NCBI GenBank assembly: GCA_913057945.1
Contig: CAJXOF010000005.1
Location: 186,001-250,000, forward strand
Direction: 5' to 3'
DNA: 64,000 nt
Source: an uncultured Hyphomonadaceae bacterium
GTDB lineage: Bacteria; Pseudomonadota; Alphaproteobacteria; Caulobacterales; Hyphomonadaceae
Under the pieces are notes generated by a model. The model searched no databases. It was not told the DNA's origin and saw nothing but the letters and a program-made list of their open reading frames with translations. Below, in pieces: positions 18,638 through 27,294 of the stretch. A program made the translations under genes and the position numbers. Position 1 is the stretch's first letter; each line of letters starts with the position of its first letter.

Positions 18638-19465
18638 TCAGCCGATGTCAAAATCTGCCGGTTTGTAGCCGGGCTTCGGCCATTCCAGATCGAGATCTTC
18701 GAGCGCCCCACGCACCAGCCGGGCAATCATGGCATTCCGCCGCGTGCGGCTGTCAGCAGGAATAACGTACCAAGGCGCATGTTCCGTTGAGCAACGCTCC
18801 AAGGCCGTCTCATACGCCCCCATGAACTTGTCCCAGTCCCTGCGGTCGTCGAGATCCGCCGGGTTGAACTTCCACAGCTTGTGCGGTTCGACGAGACGTT
18901 CTGCGAGCCGGACACCCTGCTCCTCATACCCCACATTCAGCATGCATTTGACGATCACGACGCCATTCTGGGTCATGTGCTTTTCGAAGGCATTGATCTG
19001 GTCATAGCGCTGCTCGATGTTTTCGGGGCTGGCGAAGCCGCGCACCTTCACCACCAGAACGTCCTCATAATGGGACCGGTCAAAAATGCCGATATGGCCC
19101 TTCTTCGGCACGGCATTGTGGACACGCCAGAGATAGTCGCGGGCCAGCTCGTTCTTGCTCGGCGCCTTGAAGGCTTTCACTTCCATGCCGAGCGGCGTGG
19201 TGTCGGCAAAGACATTGCGAATGGTGCCGGACTTGCCGGACGTGTCCATGCCCTGCAGTACAACCAGCACGGACTGCTTCTTGTGGGCGTAGAGCATATC
19301 CTTCAATTCGTTGATGACAGCCGCATCTTTCTTCAGGCTGGTCTTGGCGTCTTCCTTGTCATCAAAGATCGCTTCATCCCGGGTCGGCCGTGCCGCCAGG
19401 GAGAAAGGCTCGCCGGGCTTGGCAATCAGGTGCTGGCGGACATGCGCAATATCAGGGATGTTCAT
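18638..19465 (-). CDS. ppk2: Polyphosphate kinase 2 family protein (class III-like)
   Basis: Transfers phosphate between polyphosphate and nucleotides. 275 residues, single domain. Seen: Walker A GMDTSGKSG (about 72-80), FDRSHYEDV (about 128-136) and the lid stretch with GVRLAERL. Length and the MDTSGKSGTIRNVF pattern fit the class III/I single-domain enzymes that phosphorylate AMP or ADP at the expense of polyphosphate. The exact nucleotide preference needs assay. The start at 19465 follows GGAGATACC; longer in-frame starts reach into the rpsD terminator. It lies downstream of rpsD on the same strand but is separated by a terminator, so it is probably independently transcribed. Confidence 0.92.
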   Translation of the reverse strand: MNIPDIAHVRQHLIAKPGEPFSLAARPTRDEAIFDDKEDAKTSLKKDAAVINELKDMLYAHKKQSVLVVLQGMDTSGKSGTIRNVFADTTPLGMEVKAFKAPSKNELARDYLWRVHNAVPKKGHIGIFDRSHYEDVLVVKVRGFASPENIEQRYDQINAFEKHMTQNGVVIVKCMLNVGYEEQGVRLAERLVEPHKLWKFNPADLDDRRDWDKFMGAYETALERCSTEHAPWYVIPADSRTRRNAMIARLVRGALEDLDLEWPKPGYKPADFDIG

Positions 19466-19487
19466 TCGGTTGGTATCTCCAATAAGA

Positions 19488-19514
19488 AAGGCCGCACCAG
19501 TCTGGCGCGGCCTT
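19488..19514 (-). terminator. rpsD terminator
   Basis: AAGGCCGC/GCGGCCTT plus an inner CCAG/CTGG stem, followed on the minus strand by a T-rich tract (CTTTCTTATT). It lies 27 bases past the rpsD stop. Confidence 0.8.
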
Positions 19515-19541
19515 CTAGGATGTTCAAGGAATTCAGCCCTC

Positions 19542-20159
19542 TTACGAGGAGTAGAATTCGACCACCTGGGCCGGTTCCATCTGGACCGGGTATGGCACGT
19601 CAGACAGTTCAGGAACGCGGACATAGGTCGCGCTCATGGCTTTCGGGTCGACGTCCACATATTCCGGGATGTCGCGCTCGCCGCTGCCCAGGGCTTCCAG
19701 AACGAGCGCCATGTTGCGGGACTTCTCACGAATCTGAACAACGTCGCCTGGCTTCACGCGAGCGGAGCCGATGTTACAGCGGCGGCCATTGATCATGACG
19801 TGGCCGTGGTTGACGAACTGGCGGGCTGCGAAGATCGTCGGCACGAATTTCGCGCGGTAGACGATGGAATCGAGACGCGATTCCAGCAGGCCGATCAGGT
19901 TCTCGGACGTGTTGCCCTTCATGCGGTTCGCTTCTTCGTAGATGCGAAGGAACTGCTTTTCCGTGATGTCGCCGTAGTAGCCTTTCAGCTTCTGCTTCGC
20001 CATCAGCTGCAGACCAAAGTCGGAGACCTTGTTGCGGCGGTTCTGGCCGTGCTGACCGGGCTTGTAGTTACGCTTGTTGACGGGGGACTTCGGACGGCCC
20101 CAGATGTTTTCACCGACGCGACGGTCGATCTTGTACTTCGCGCTGTGGCGACGTGACAT
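19542..20159 (-). CDS. rpsD: 30S ribosomal protein S4
   Basis: A primary 16S rRNA-binding protein of the small subunit body. 205 residues, standard length. Seen: N-terminal [22 protein letters not shown], the YGDITEKQF segment, and an S4 RNA-binding domain ([30 protein letters not shown], ending VKPGDVV). It stands alone, as usual in alphaproteobacteria, rather than in the alpha operon. The untranslated leader could be up to ~150 bases; S4 autoregulation is known in other bacteria, but I see no clear pseudoknot here. TGAGGTA lies upstream of the start. The gap to the divergent SDR gene is 167 bases. Confidence 0.98.
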   Translation of the reverse strand: MSRRHSAKYKIDRRVGENIWGRPKSPVNKRNYKPGQHGQNRRNKVSDFGLQLMAKQKLKGYYGDITEKQFLRIYEEANRMKGNTSENLIGLLESRLDSIVYRAKFVPTIFAARQFVNHGHVMINGRRCNIGSARVKPGDVVQIREKSRNMALVLEALGSGERDIPEYVDVDPKAMSATYVRVPELSDVPYPVQMEPAQVVEFYSS

Positions 20160-20326
20160 GGTAGTACCTCATTGTCGACGCAGGTCGGTGGGCGGCGCTC
20201 ATTCGCACCCACGATTTCAACGGCGGCCCTGCACCATCCCGTTTAGAGACGCGGGGTAAACCTTAAAACCACTGGCAGGTCAAGCCATTCCACTGCTACA
20301 TGCAACGCAAAAAGCGGGAGGAAAAC

Positions 20327-21145
20327 ATGGGCCAGGTAGACGGCAAAGTCGCAATCATAACAGGGGCCGGTAGCGGCATCGGCAGGGCGTGCGCAGAAGT
20401 GCTGGCACGCGAAGGTGCCGCCATCATGGCAACCGACATCGACGATGAAGGTTTGCGTATCACCGAGAAGCTGGTGACAGACGCCGGAGGGCGCATTGTA
20501 ACCGCTCACCAGGATGTGACCGACGAAAGCATGTGGGACGCGATCTTCGGTCAGACAGAGAACGCTTTCGGGACGCCCTCAATCCTCATCAACAATGCCG
20601 GCATCGCCATAGCGGGCGCAATCGCTGATTTCACCCTGGATGACTGGCGAAAGCAGATGACCGTCAATGTCGACAGCGTCTTCCTGGGCACACGCGCGGC
20701 GATACGGTCCATGGGAACCAAGGGCGGATCGATTGTGAACATCTCATCCGTTGCCGGCCTGCGCGGCGCTGCCGGGGCCAGCGCCTACTGCACGTCAAAG
20801 GGCGCGGTCCGGCTTTTCTCCAAGGCCGCAGCCGTCGAGTGCGCCCAGATGGGCTCGGGCATCCGCGTGAACTCGGTCCATCCGGGCATCATCGACACGC
20901 CGATCTGGCAGAAATCCATTACCCGCATGACCGAAGCGATGGATGAAGAACGGATCGCTGCGCTCACGGCGCATTCGGGGGCCAATCAGATGGACGTCGA
21001 GGCGATCGCAACCCAGTCCAGCCCGATGGGCCGGGCCGGGCGGCCTGAAGAAGTCGCCGAACTGGTCCTGTTCCTCTCCTCGGATGCTTCCAGCTATATC
21101 AGCGGGCAGGAGCATGTCGTGGATGGTGCAATGACGGCGCGGTAA
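20327..21145 (+). CDS. Short-chain dehydrogenase/reductase
   Basis: A classical SDR oxidoreductase, NAD(P)-dependent, substrate unknown. 272 residues. Seen: cofactor motif TGAGSGIG (12-19), NNAG (89-92), catalytic Ser near 140-141 (NISSVAG) and YxxxK (Tyr154, Lys158 in SAYCTSKGA). Asp at the end of the second strand (ATDIDD) favours NAD over NADP. The insert DEERIAALTAHSGANQMDVEAIA before the C-terminal SYISGQEHVVDGA is longer than in 3-oxoacyl-ACP reductases and recalls cyclopentanol/hydroxysteroid-type dehydrogenases. GGGAGGA lies 5 bases before the ATG. It is monocistronic, with a ~200-base gap after it where I see no gene. Confidence 0.9.
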   Translation: MGQVDGKVAIITGAGSGIGRACAEVLAREGAAIMATDIDDEGLRITEKLVTDAGGRIVTAHQDVTDESMWDAIFGQTENAFGTPSILINNAGIAIAGAIADFTLDDWRKQMTVNVDSVFLGTRAAIRSMGTKGGSIVNISSVAGLRGAAGASAYCTSKGAVRLFSKAAAVECAQMGSGIRVNSVHPGIIDTPIWQKSITRMTEAMDEERIAALTAHSGANQMDVEAIATQSSPMGRAGRPEEVAELVLFLSSDASSYISGQEHVVDGAMTAR

Positions 21146-21346
21146 GGCCATCTTCGTCAGCGTAAACCCGTAAGTTTCCTGACAGCTTGACGGACTTACA
21201 CAGCCGCCTCCCTACCCGTCAGGTAAAAGCTGGTCTAATGACCTCTGGCGGTTGGATTCCATGCTCTGCGCACAGGCGGGGCAAATCTATTCGACCCGCC
21301 AGCCTGCCGGGGAGTGGCGGGCGCCAGGAAGACGAGCGACAGGCTT

Positions 21347-22423
21347 ATGACGGATCATAGCGGATCAGAGGCACCTACAGCTTCGCCCCTGCAGACCTAT
21401 CTGGTGACCGGCGCCGCTGGTTTCATCGGATTCCACACGGCTTGCCGGTTACTGGAACAGGGCATCGAAGTCGTCGGGCTCGACAATCTCAACGCCTATT
21501 ACGACCCCGCCCTGAAACAGGCGCGTCTTGCGGAAATCGACCGGGTTGCCAGCCGCACCGGCACCGCCTTCCACTTCGTGAAAGCCGACCTTGCCGACAA
21601 GGCGGCAGTCGATGCCTGTTTCGCGGCGCATGATTTTGACCGGGTCATTCACCTCGCTGCCCAGGCAGGTGTGCGCCATTCCATCGAGGCGCCCGGCGAA
21701 TATGTCTCGTCAAACCTGGTCGGCTTCGCCAACATTCTGGAAGCCTGCCGGAATGCTGGGACAGCCCATCTCGTGTATGCGTCCACGTCCAGCGTGTATG
21801 GCGCGAACGACACGACCCCCTATTCCGAGCATAGCGGCGCAGATCATCCACTTCAGCTATATGCCGCAACCAAACGCGCCAATGAACTCATGGCGCATGC
21901 CTACAGCCACCTTTACGATTTGCCGACCACGGCGCTTCGCTTCTTCACGGTCTATGGCCCCTGGGGCCGGCCGGACATGGCGCTGTTCCTGTTTACCGAG
22001 AAAATACTGAAGGGCGAGCCGATCCCCATTTACAATGAGGGCCATCTCGAGCGCGACTTCACCTATGTCGATGACATCGTCGAAGGTGTCCTGCGGGTCA
22101 CCGCGGATGTCGCGACGCCTGATGCGGACTGGGATGCGCGGTCGCCCGATCCGGCCACCTCGAATGCCCCGTTCCGCATCCTCAACATTGGCAACAACCA
22201 GCCGGTGGCCCTGCTCGACTTCATTGATGCGCTGGAGGAAGCTCTCGGCCGCAAGGCCGTGCGGGACTTGCTGCCCATGCAGCCGGGCGACGTGAAGCGC
22301 ACCCATGCCGACGTGTCCTTGCTGAAATCCACAGTGAACTACAATCCCACGACATCGGTGCGCGAAGGTGTGGGCCGGTTCGTGGACTGGTACCGGGATT
22401 TCTATGGCGTCCCGGCAAACTGA
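21347..22423 (+). CDS. NAD-dependent epimerase, UDP-glucuronate 4-epimerase-like
   Basis: An extended SDR, predicted to interconvert UDP-glucuronate and UDP-galacturonate for surface polysaccharide. 358 residues. Seen: TGAAGFIG (about 21-28), the subfamily stretch GLDNLNAYYDPALKQARL, Ser148/149 with Tyr172 and Lys176 (YAATKRANE), RFFTVYGPWGRPDMA and ERDFTYVDDIVEG, which together are typical of LpsL/CapI-type epimerases. The ATG at 21347 is preferred; a GTG at 21314 would add 11 residues with no family support. The GH16 glycanase at 26 kb also points to exopolysaccharide metabolism, but no glycosyltransferases are adjacent. Confidence 0.88.
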   Translation: MTDHSGSEAPTASPLQTYLVTGAAGFIGFHTACRLLEQGIEVVGLDNLNAYYDPALKQARLAEIDRVASRTGTAFHFVKADLADKAAVDACFAAHDFDRVIHLAAQAGVRHSIEAPGEYVSSNLVGFANILEACRNAGTAHLVYASTSSVYGANDTTPYSEHSGADHPLQLYAATKRANELMAHAYSHLYDLPTTALRFFTVYGPWGRPDMALFLFTEKILKGEPIPIYNEGHLERDFTYVDDIVEGVLRVTADVATPDADWDARSPDPATSNAPFRILNIGNNQPVALLDFIDALEEALGRKAVRDLLPMQPGDVKRTHADVSLLKSTVNYNPTTSVREGVGRFVDWYRDFYGVPAN

Positions 22424-22429
22424 CGGCGC

Positions 22430-22960
22430 CTAGTCCGGCTTGACCGTCGTGCGATACTCCCGACCCGCATAGATCAGCGAATTGCCGTCATCGCCCAGCA
22501 CGGCATCCATGACTTCCCCGATACAGACATGGTGCGTGCCGACCTGATTGTGCGAGACAAGCTTGCACTCGAACGCGACCAGCACGCCTGAAATGACCGG
22601 CTGGCCGAACAGTCCGGACTTCCATTCGGTACAATCAAACTTGTCCGCATATTTGTCCTTCAGGCGGCTCGCAAATACATCGGCCACCAAGGATTGGTCG
22701 TCCTTCAGAACATTGACGCAGAATGTCCCGTTCCCGAGCAGGACCGGAGTCAGAGAAGACAGCTCGTTGATGCAGATCAGAAGCGTTGGATTCGGCGTAT
22801 CGGCGCTGACCGAGGACATGGCGGTAGCCGTTGTGCCTGCCCGCCCGGATGGCCCATTTGTCGTGATGACGTTCACCGTCGCCGCAACGAGGCTCATGCC
22901 TTCGAGAAAACGCTGGCGGAGCGGAGCGGCGTCTCTGGAGGACCGGGGGGCGTCACTCAT
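22430..22960 (-). CDS. Flavin reductase-like FMN-binding protein
   Basis: 176 residues of the flavin reductase-like domain family (HpaC/RutF type), which supply reduced flavin to two-component monooxygenases or act as NAD(P)H:FMN reductases. Seen: TVNVITTNGPSGRAGTTATAMSSVSADTPNPTLLICIN, the FMN-binding core, and the C-terminal GTHHVCIGEVMDA segment with the conserved GxxH...G pattern. The start at 22960 is preferred because the family homology begins at APLRQRFLEGMSLVAA. No monooxygenase partner lies beside it. It is convergent with the epimerase; the stops are 6 bases apart. Confidence 0.88.
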   Translation of the reverse strand: MSDAPRSSRDAAPLRQRFLEGMSLVAATVNVITTNGPSGRAGTTATAMSSVSADTPNPTLLICINELSSLTPVLLGNGTFCVNVLKDDQSLVADVFASRLKDKYADKFDCTEWKSGLFGQPVISGVLVAFECKLVSHNQVGTHHVCIGEVMDAVLGDDGNSLIYAGREYRTTVKPD

Positions 22961-23143
22961 GATCAATACTTTCGTCCGTGCCTGGTTCGCTGGATGGGTC
23001 CGCGACAGCAGACCGACCTTAAGGAAGAAGTTGTATGGTATGCAGGTCGCGCGACAAGGGTTCTTGTCTGTGCGCGCACAGTATCCGTTTCCCGGAGAGC
23101 GGAGCGATCCCCGACAAGGGTCACCCAAACATGCAGAAAAAAT

Positions 23144-23218
23144 TGGAGCGGGCGAAGAGATTCGAACTCTCGACCCCAACCTTGGCAAGGTTGTGCTCTA
23201 CCCCTGAGCTACGCCCGC
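23144..23218 (-). tRNA. tRNA-Gly (anticodon GCC)
   Basis: 75 bases on the minus strand. The acceptor stem GCGGGCG/CGCCCGC, D-loop GCTCAGGGGTAGAGC, anticodon stem-loop AACCTTGCCAAGGTT with anticodon GCC, T-arm GAGAGTTCGAATCTCT, and an encoded 3' CCA after discriminator T are all visible. There is no integrase or attachment-site duplication around it. Confidence 0.97.
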
Positions 23219-23347
23219 ATCCTTATTAGGGTATTCACGGCGTTGCCGCCGAGAGGCGTGATAAAGCGCATCAGCCCCGGCTTTGCAAGACGGAAATTCT
23301 GCGAAACTGCACAATTTCCACCTTCCAGGACTCTGACCTGTGAATAC

Positions 23348-23812
23348 CTATCCGCGCAGCACCGGGCGGATCTGATCGGGCCGCACTTCCCGGCCCTCGA
23401 CATCCACGAAAGCCGCCCGGATGGCACTCTTCGACCCGGCCTTGGTGAAGCTGATTGGCGGCGCTTCCCCCTGCCCCAACCAGGCATCGCCCCATTGCGT
23501 CAGGCCGATCAGGATCGGCCTCAGCGATAGGCCGATGGCGGACAACACATATTCCGGCCGGGCGCGCTTACCAGGCGCCTTGTAGGATTTCTTGGTCAAC
23601 AGGCCAGCATCGACCAGTTTTTTCAGGCGTCCCGACAAAACTGTCCTTGGGCATCCGAGCTCCGACTGGAAATCATCAAAGCGCCGGACCCCATAAAGGG
23701 CGGCGCGCAGGATCAGCAGAGTCCACCTGTCTCCAATCAAATCTATGGCTTTCGCCAGATTGCAGGTATCGGGCGAGACGGGTGAGCGGCGGACGAGCGG
23801 AATCTGGGACAT
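23348..23812 (-). CDS. HxlR family transcriptional regulator
   Basis: 154 residues with a winged helix-turn-helix of the HxlR/YodB class. Seen: the signature CNLAKAIDLIGDRWTLLILR (about residues 17-36), FDDFQSELGCPRTVLSGRLKKLVDAGLL (recognition region) and the wing with RPEYVLSAIG. Cys17, ahead of the first helix, and Cys54 at the HTH could sense thiol-reactive compounds, as known for YodB/QorR, but this is inference. It is divergent from the phytase/esterase-like lipoprotein with a 106-base gap, so that gene is a plausible target. The flavin reductase beyond the tRNA is another. Confidence 0.9.
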   Translation of the reverse strand: MSQIPLVRRSPVSPDTCNLAKAIDLIGDRWTLLILRAALYGVRRFDDFQSELGCPRTVLSGRLKKLVDAGLLTKKSYKAPGKRARPEYVLSAIGLSLRPILIGLTQWGDAWLGQGEAPPISFTKAGSKSAIRAAFVDVEGREVRPDQIRPVLRG

Positions 23813-23918
23813 GAGTCATCTCTGGATAAGTTCGGTTTTTAAATCCAGCCTGTTTCCCTATTCCTGCCTTAAAATATGGGGCAAATGCCCAGAGACCCAT
23901 CACTTGGCGAGACAAATC

Positions 23919-25019
23919 ATGCGAACATTGACCTCTTCATTTCTTCTTGGCCTGATGGCAACCGGCCTTGTGGCCTGCAGCGCGCCAGCCGGACCGGAGC
24001 CCACCGACTCTGTAGGCATGAGCATGGGACAAGCCGCTGCGCTCCCCTCTCCGGCGGACCTCAAGGCACAGTCCTGCCCGTCCGGAGCGTCTTTCGTGGC
24101 GCCATCTAAACTGACCATAGAAGCCGACTCCCTCCCGCTCTCGGATCGCACAAATGGCGCGTCCCTGCCTCCCGGTGTGCGCTTTGCCGGGGGCTGGGCC
24201 CTGACCTCTTCCAATGAAAACTTTGGCGGGCTTTCAGGCATCGAATTGTTGCCTGATGGAGACTTCCTCACCGTATCGGATACGGGTGCGTTCGTCTGGA
24301 TTGGCCGCGAGGCTGGCAAACTGTCGGGGGAAGGTCGGATCGCCTATATGAAGGGGCAGGACGACCAATTCCTGCGAGGCAAGACCGAAGGCGATTCCGA
24401 GGGGCTCGCCCTGAAGGACGGACTTGCCTATGTCAGCTTTGAACGCCGTCACCGGATTGAGGCGTTTGCGCTGGAGGCCTGTGGTGCCTCTGCGCGCGCG
24501 GCGCTGGTCGCGAGTCTGCCCGGCACAATCGAAGGCACGGACATTCGCGAAAATTCTGGCGCCGAAGCCCTTTCGCTCGGCAAGACCCTTCGCGCGGGAT
24601 ATGAACAGCTCATCGGGGGCAAGTCGCCGCTTGTGGATTTGACGGCGACAGGCGCCACGGTCACGCTGCACGATCCCCTGAGCACTGATTTCGACAGCCC
24701 GCTGGTGGGCATGACAAATAGCATCGCGCTGGGCGATCAGGAAACCGCCGGGTCGGTCGTCTACAGCCTGCGCCGCAATTACAATCCGGTGTTTGGAAAC
24801 CGTCTCGCCGTGGAAGCAGAATACATGGATGCAGGCGGGTCCAGCCGCCGCGGACTTTTCACGCTCGCTCAGCCCATGAATGTCGACAATTTCGAAGGCA
24901 TCACGGCAGAGACCCTGGCCGATGGCACGCACCGGCTCTGGATCATTTCCGACGACAATTTCTCGGACCGGCAGCGCACCCTGCTTTTCGCCTTCGATCT
25001 GGTGGGGGAAGCCCACTGA
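23919..25019 (+). CDS. Phytase/esterase-like beta-propeller lipoprotein
   Basis: 366 residues. A signal peptide with lipobox (LVACS) anchors it to the membrane. The body resembles the esterase-like activity of phytase family (PF13449): GGLSGIELLPDGDFLTVSDTGAFVWI, a central SEGLALKDGLAYVSFERRHRI, and a late NFEGITAETLADGTHRLWIISDDNF. The repeated [D/E]G-[I/L] blade edges suggest a beta-propeller. Enzymatic activity of this family is poorly established. The ATG at 23919 is chosen for the signal peptide; longer frames overlap the divergent HxlR gene. The gene ends 120 bases before the 6S-like RNA. Confidence 0.8.
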   Translation: MRTLTSSFLLGLMATGLVACSAPAGPEPTDSVGMSMGQAAALPSPADLKAQSCPSGASFVAPSKLTIEADSLPLSDRTNGASLPPGVRFAGGWALTSSNENFGGLSGIELLPDGDFLTVSDTGAFVWIGREAGKLSGEGRIAYMKGQDDQFLRGKTEGDSEGLALKDGLAYVSFERRHRIEAFALEACGASARAALVASLPGTIEGTDIRENSGAEALSLGKTLRAGYEQLIGGKSPLVDLTATGATVTLHDPLSTDFDSPLVGMTNSIALGDQETAGSVVYSLRRNYNPVFGNRLAVEAEYMDAGGSSRRGLFTLAQPMNVDNFEGITAETLADGTHRLWIISDDNFSDRQRTLLFAFDLVGEAH

Positions 25020-25138
25020 GACAATTCAACACGTGACCGCACGCTGGCCTCTTACAATCGCCGGGCCGCCGGATTACATCATGATCCAGCATGAGGGCTG
25101 CGTCGTTTGCGACGGACTGATCTCCGGCGACCTTAATT

Positions 25139-25301
25139 TCCGTCAGGGAGCTGGCATTCTGGCTCGGGCCGTGGTCCGGGCTCATCTGGCACCCACCTAG
25201 TATCTAGGTTGACGGGAGTGAATATGCCCCGCGGCGTTCGCGGTTCTCATGCGCCTTTTCCCGTGTGCCACAGCCCGGCGCCAAACAGCCAACCCAACGG
25301 A
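25139..25301 (+). ncRNA. 6S-like RNA (ssrS candidate) upstream of fthC
   Basis: A long interrupted hairpin covering the gap before fthC. Paired segments read from outside in: 25139-25143/25297-25301, 25146-25148/25293-25295, 25150-25153/25286-25289, 25161-25163/25280-25282, CGGGCT 25177-25182/AGCCCG 25272-25277, TGGCAC 25187-25192/GTGCCA 25265-25270, ACGGGA 25212-25217/TCCCGT 25259-25264. Small hairpins CCTAG/CTAGG (25196-25208) and CCGCG/CGCGG (25229-25243) sit inside. The length of ~160 and the location immediately 5' of the 5-formyl-THF cyclo-ligase gene match proteobacterial 6S RNA, which mimics an open promoter and binds housekeeping RNA polymerase. The exact ends are guesses; co-transcription with fthC is likely. 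Confidence 0.68.
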
Positions 25302-25308
25302 TTCTGTG

Positions 25309-25911
25309 ATGGACAAGACCGATCTGCGACACCGGATGCGAACCTTGCGGGCCGAAGCCGCCGCGCGCGATCCGGACGCCGCCGAGTCGGTGGCTGAGAA
25401 ATTTCCGATGAAGCTGCTTGAGCGGTATGGTCCGGTTGTCGCCGGCTATGTGGCGATCAATGAAGAACTCGATCCGGCCCCCCTGATGATGCGCCTGGCT
25501 AAAGCCGGCGCCGAGCTTTGCCTGCCCCGCATTGAAGATACGGGGCAGCTGACCTGGCGCACATGGCATTTCGGCGAGCCACTCGAACGCCGCCCCTTCG
25601 GCCTGTCCGAACCCTCTGCCGATGCGCCGATGGCCCACCCGACCCTGATCCTGACACCGCTGCTTGCCTTTGACGGCATGGGCAACCGCCTTGGCTACGG
25701 CAAGGGCCATTATGATCAGGCCTTCACAAAGCTGCGCTCCGACGGCCGCGCCTTTGCCTGCGCGCTCGCCTATCCAGCGCAACAGATCGATTCCGTTCCA
25801 AATGAACCGCATGACCAGCCGCTGGACTGGGCGGTTACGCCGATCGGCTCGATTCCCCTCTTCATGATGCGAAACATGAAAAGTTTGACGGACACAGACC
25901 AGACCACCTGA
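25309..25911 (+). CDS. fthC: 5-formyltetrahydrofolate cyclo-ligase
   Basis: Converts 5-formyl-THF to 5,10-methenyl-THF with ATP, in folate recycling. 200 residues. Seen: N-terminal KTDLRHRMRTLRAEA with the conserved Arg/Lys pattern, the segment LCLPRIED, and the signature LLAFDGMGNRLGYGKGHYDQ (metal/phosphate site) at about residues 118-137. The family is YgfA/MTHFS. The start at 25309 lies 7 bases after the end of the 6S-like structure, an arrangement known from other proteobacteria, where fthC/ygfA follows ssrS. Expression may therefore depend on processing of a joint transcript. Confidence 0.94.
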   Translation: MDKTDLRHRMRTLRAEAAARDPDAAESVAEKFPMKLLERYGPVVAGYVAINEELDPAPLMMRLAKAGAELCLPRIEDTGQLTWRTWHFGEPLERRPFGLSEPSADAPMAHPTLILTPLLAFDGMGNRLGYGKGHYDQAFTKLRSDGRAFACALAYPAQQIDSVPNEPHDQPLDWAVTPIGSIPLFMMRNMKSLTDTDQTT

Positions 25912-25994
25912 ATCTGGCTTGGCACTTGCGGGTTTGCCGGTAAAGGTAAACGCAATATGAATAAGTGTGCCGTTTTGAATATAGTGTTAAGCTA

Positions 25995-26984
25995 ATGAGA
26001 CTGTCTGGCGTATCAGTTCTGGACGTTGTTCTGGCATCCTGCCTGGCTGTAGCACTTGCTACAGGTCTGGTATGTTACAGCATGCCCGGCCCATCCGCCG
26101 TCACCCATATCCAGTCTGATGTGCCGACCTATTATCCGACGCCTCGCGCGGTGGAATCATTAACTCTGGCAGCAAGCATCCCCATCATTCCTGCCCATGC
26201 GGTGGCGGCTCCTTCGCGGATCCAGCAACTCTCAAAATCAGGCAAGAATTTCCGCTCGGTTTTGGGCGTTGAACCGGTCGAGGAGGCTTTCTGGCTATCG
26301 AAATGGTACGCCAGCGACTCATTTTACGGCGGACGCTGGGCGCCGGAGAACATCGTGAACACCGTTCGGGGCGCTGAATTCAGGGTCGAGCGTGAACCGG
26401 ACACGCGCATCCCGTTCTCGATGGCGGAAGCCAAGTCGAAGCAACGCTTCGGCTATGGACGCTACGAGGCGGTCATGCAGGTCGGCAGGGGATCAGGGCT
26501 TGTCTCGGCCTTCTTCACCTATACCGGCCCCTATGATGGCGACCCGCATGACGAGATCGATATCGAGTTTCTGGGCAAGGATACGTCCAAGATCGAATTC
26601 AATTACTGGCGAAACGGAAAGCGGGGCAAGCACGCCATATTCGACCTCCCGTTCGACGCCGCAGCCGCGCCGCATCTCTATGCGTTCGAATGGGCACCTG
26701 ATCGCATCACCTGGTATGTGGATGGGGTGGCCTATTATGAGACCGAACCGAATGATGCCTTCATCCCGCAACACGCCGGGCGGCTGTTCTTCAGCCACTG
26801 GACCGGCACGCCTCCCATGCAGGGGTGGCATGGCAAGCCCGAGTTTAAGTCCGGCGAAGCCACGATCGTCAGCTGCGCCTCATTCACGCCTGCAAACAAG
26901 ACTGCGCCCGCCTGCGGTGACAGTTTCCAGCCACCCCTTTCAGGATCGGCTGGAAACCCTGTTTACGCTACTTTGAGTCCTTGA
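25995..26984 (+). CDS. Secreted GH16 family glycanase
   Basis: 329 residues with a signal peptide or N-terminal anchor (VVLASCLAVALATGLVCYS). A linker of about 60 residues precedes the GH16 jelly roll. Catalytic motif DEIDIEF: nucleophile Glu187, Asp189, acid/base Glu191, the ExDxE signature of laminarinase/lichenase/ExoK-type beta-glucanases. WYVDGVAYY and FFSHWTGTPPMQGW match the ExoK-like branch that trims bacterial exopolysaccharide. Start: ATG 25995 (a GTG at 25965 is possible; neither has a strong SD). The 3' end overlaps the convergent DUF1476 gene by 17 bases, so the last five codons read across the other gene's stop. Confidence 0.9.
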   Translation: MRLSGVSVLDVVLASCLAVALATGLVCYSMPGPSAVTHIQSDVPTYYPTPRAVESLTLAASIPIIPAHAVAAPSRIQQLSKSGKNFRSVLGVEPVEEAFWLSKWYASDSFYGGRWAPENIVNTVRGAEFRVEREPDTRIPFSMAEAKSKQRFGYGRYEAVMQVGRGSGLVSAFFTYTGPYDGDPHDEIDIEFLGKDTSKIEFNYWRNGKRGKHAIFDLPFDAAAAPHLYAFEWAPDRITWYVDGVAYYETEPNDAFIPQHAGRLFFSHWTGTPPMQGWHGKPEFKSGEATIVSCASFTPANKTAPACGDSFQPPLSGSAGNPVYATLSP

Positions 26985-27294
26985 GGACCTGTTCGCGGGC
27001 GACGGGCAGCAATTCTGCCATTTGCTCACGAATGCGGGCATCCGTCCGGTCGATCCCGGCGGTATCGAAATCATTTCGGACTTTGCGGAAAACATCTTCA
27101 TCGCCTGGCTCTTCCAGATCGGACAGAACGACCGTCTTGGCATAGGCCTCAGCATCAGAGCCCGTCAGGCCCATGAGATCCGCCGCCCAGAGGCCCAGAA
27201 GCTTGTTCCGGCGCGCCATGACCTTGAACTGTGTTTCCTGATTCAGCGCGTAGCGGGCTTCTTCTGCGCGCTCGCGATCATCGAATGTGCTCAT
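26968..27294 (-). CDS. DUF1476 family protein (F1-ATPase zeta inhibitor-like)
   Basis: 108 residues. It begins MSTFDDRERAEEARYALNQETQFKVMARRNKLLGLWAADLMGL, the characteristic DUF1476 opening. In Paracoccus denitrificans this family is the zeta subunit, an inhibitor that blocks reverse ATP hydrolysis by F1 through its N-terminal helix. It is mostly helical, cytoplasmic and highly charged. It is present in nearly all alphaproteobacteria and thus a good lineage marker. It is divergent from purC with a 171-base gap that must hold both promoters. Confidence 0.93.
   Translation of the reverse strand: MSTFDDRERAEEARYALNQETQFKVMARRNKLLGLWAADLMGLTGSDAEAYAKTVVLSDLEEPGDEDVFRKVRNDFDTAGIDRTDARIREQMAELLPVAREQVLKDSK

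Noticed and set aside
21261..21350. A 29-codon reading frame ending in ATGA overlap with the epimerase start
   Set aside because: Weak ribosome binding site, Arg/Pro/Gly-rich composition typical of GC-rich non-coding DNA, and no recognisable leader-peptide feature.
23144..23218. tRNA-Gly as an integration site for a genomic island
   Set aside because: No integrase, no repeat of the tRNA 3' end nearby, and flanking genes look ordinary.
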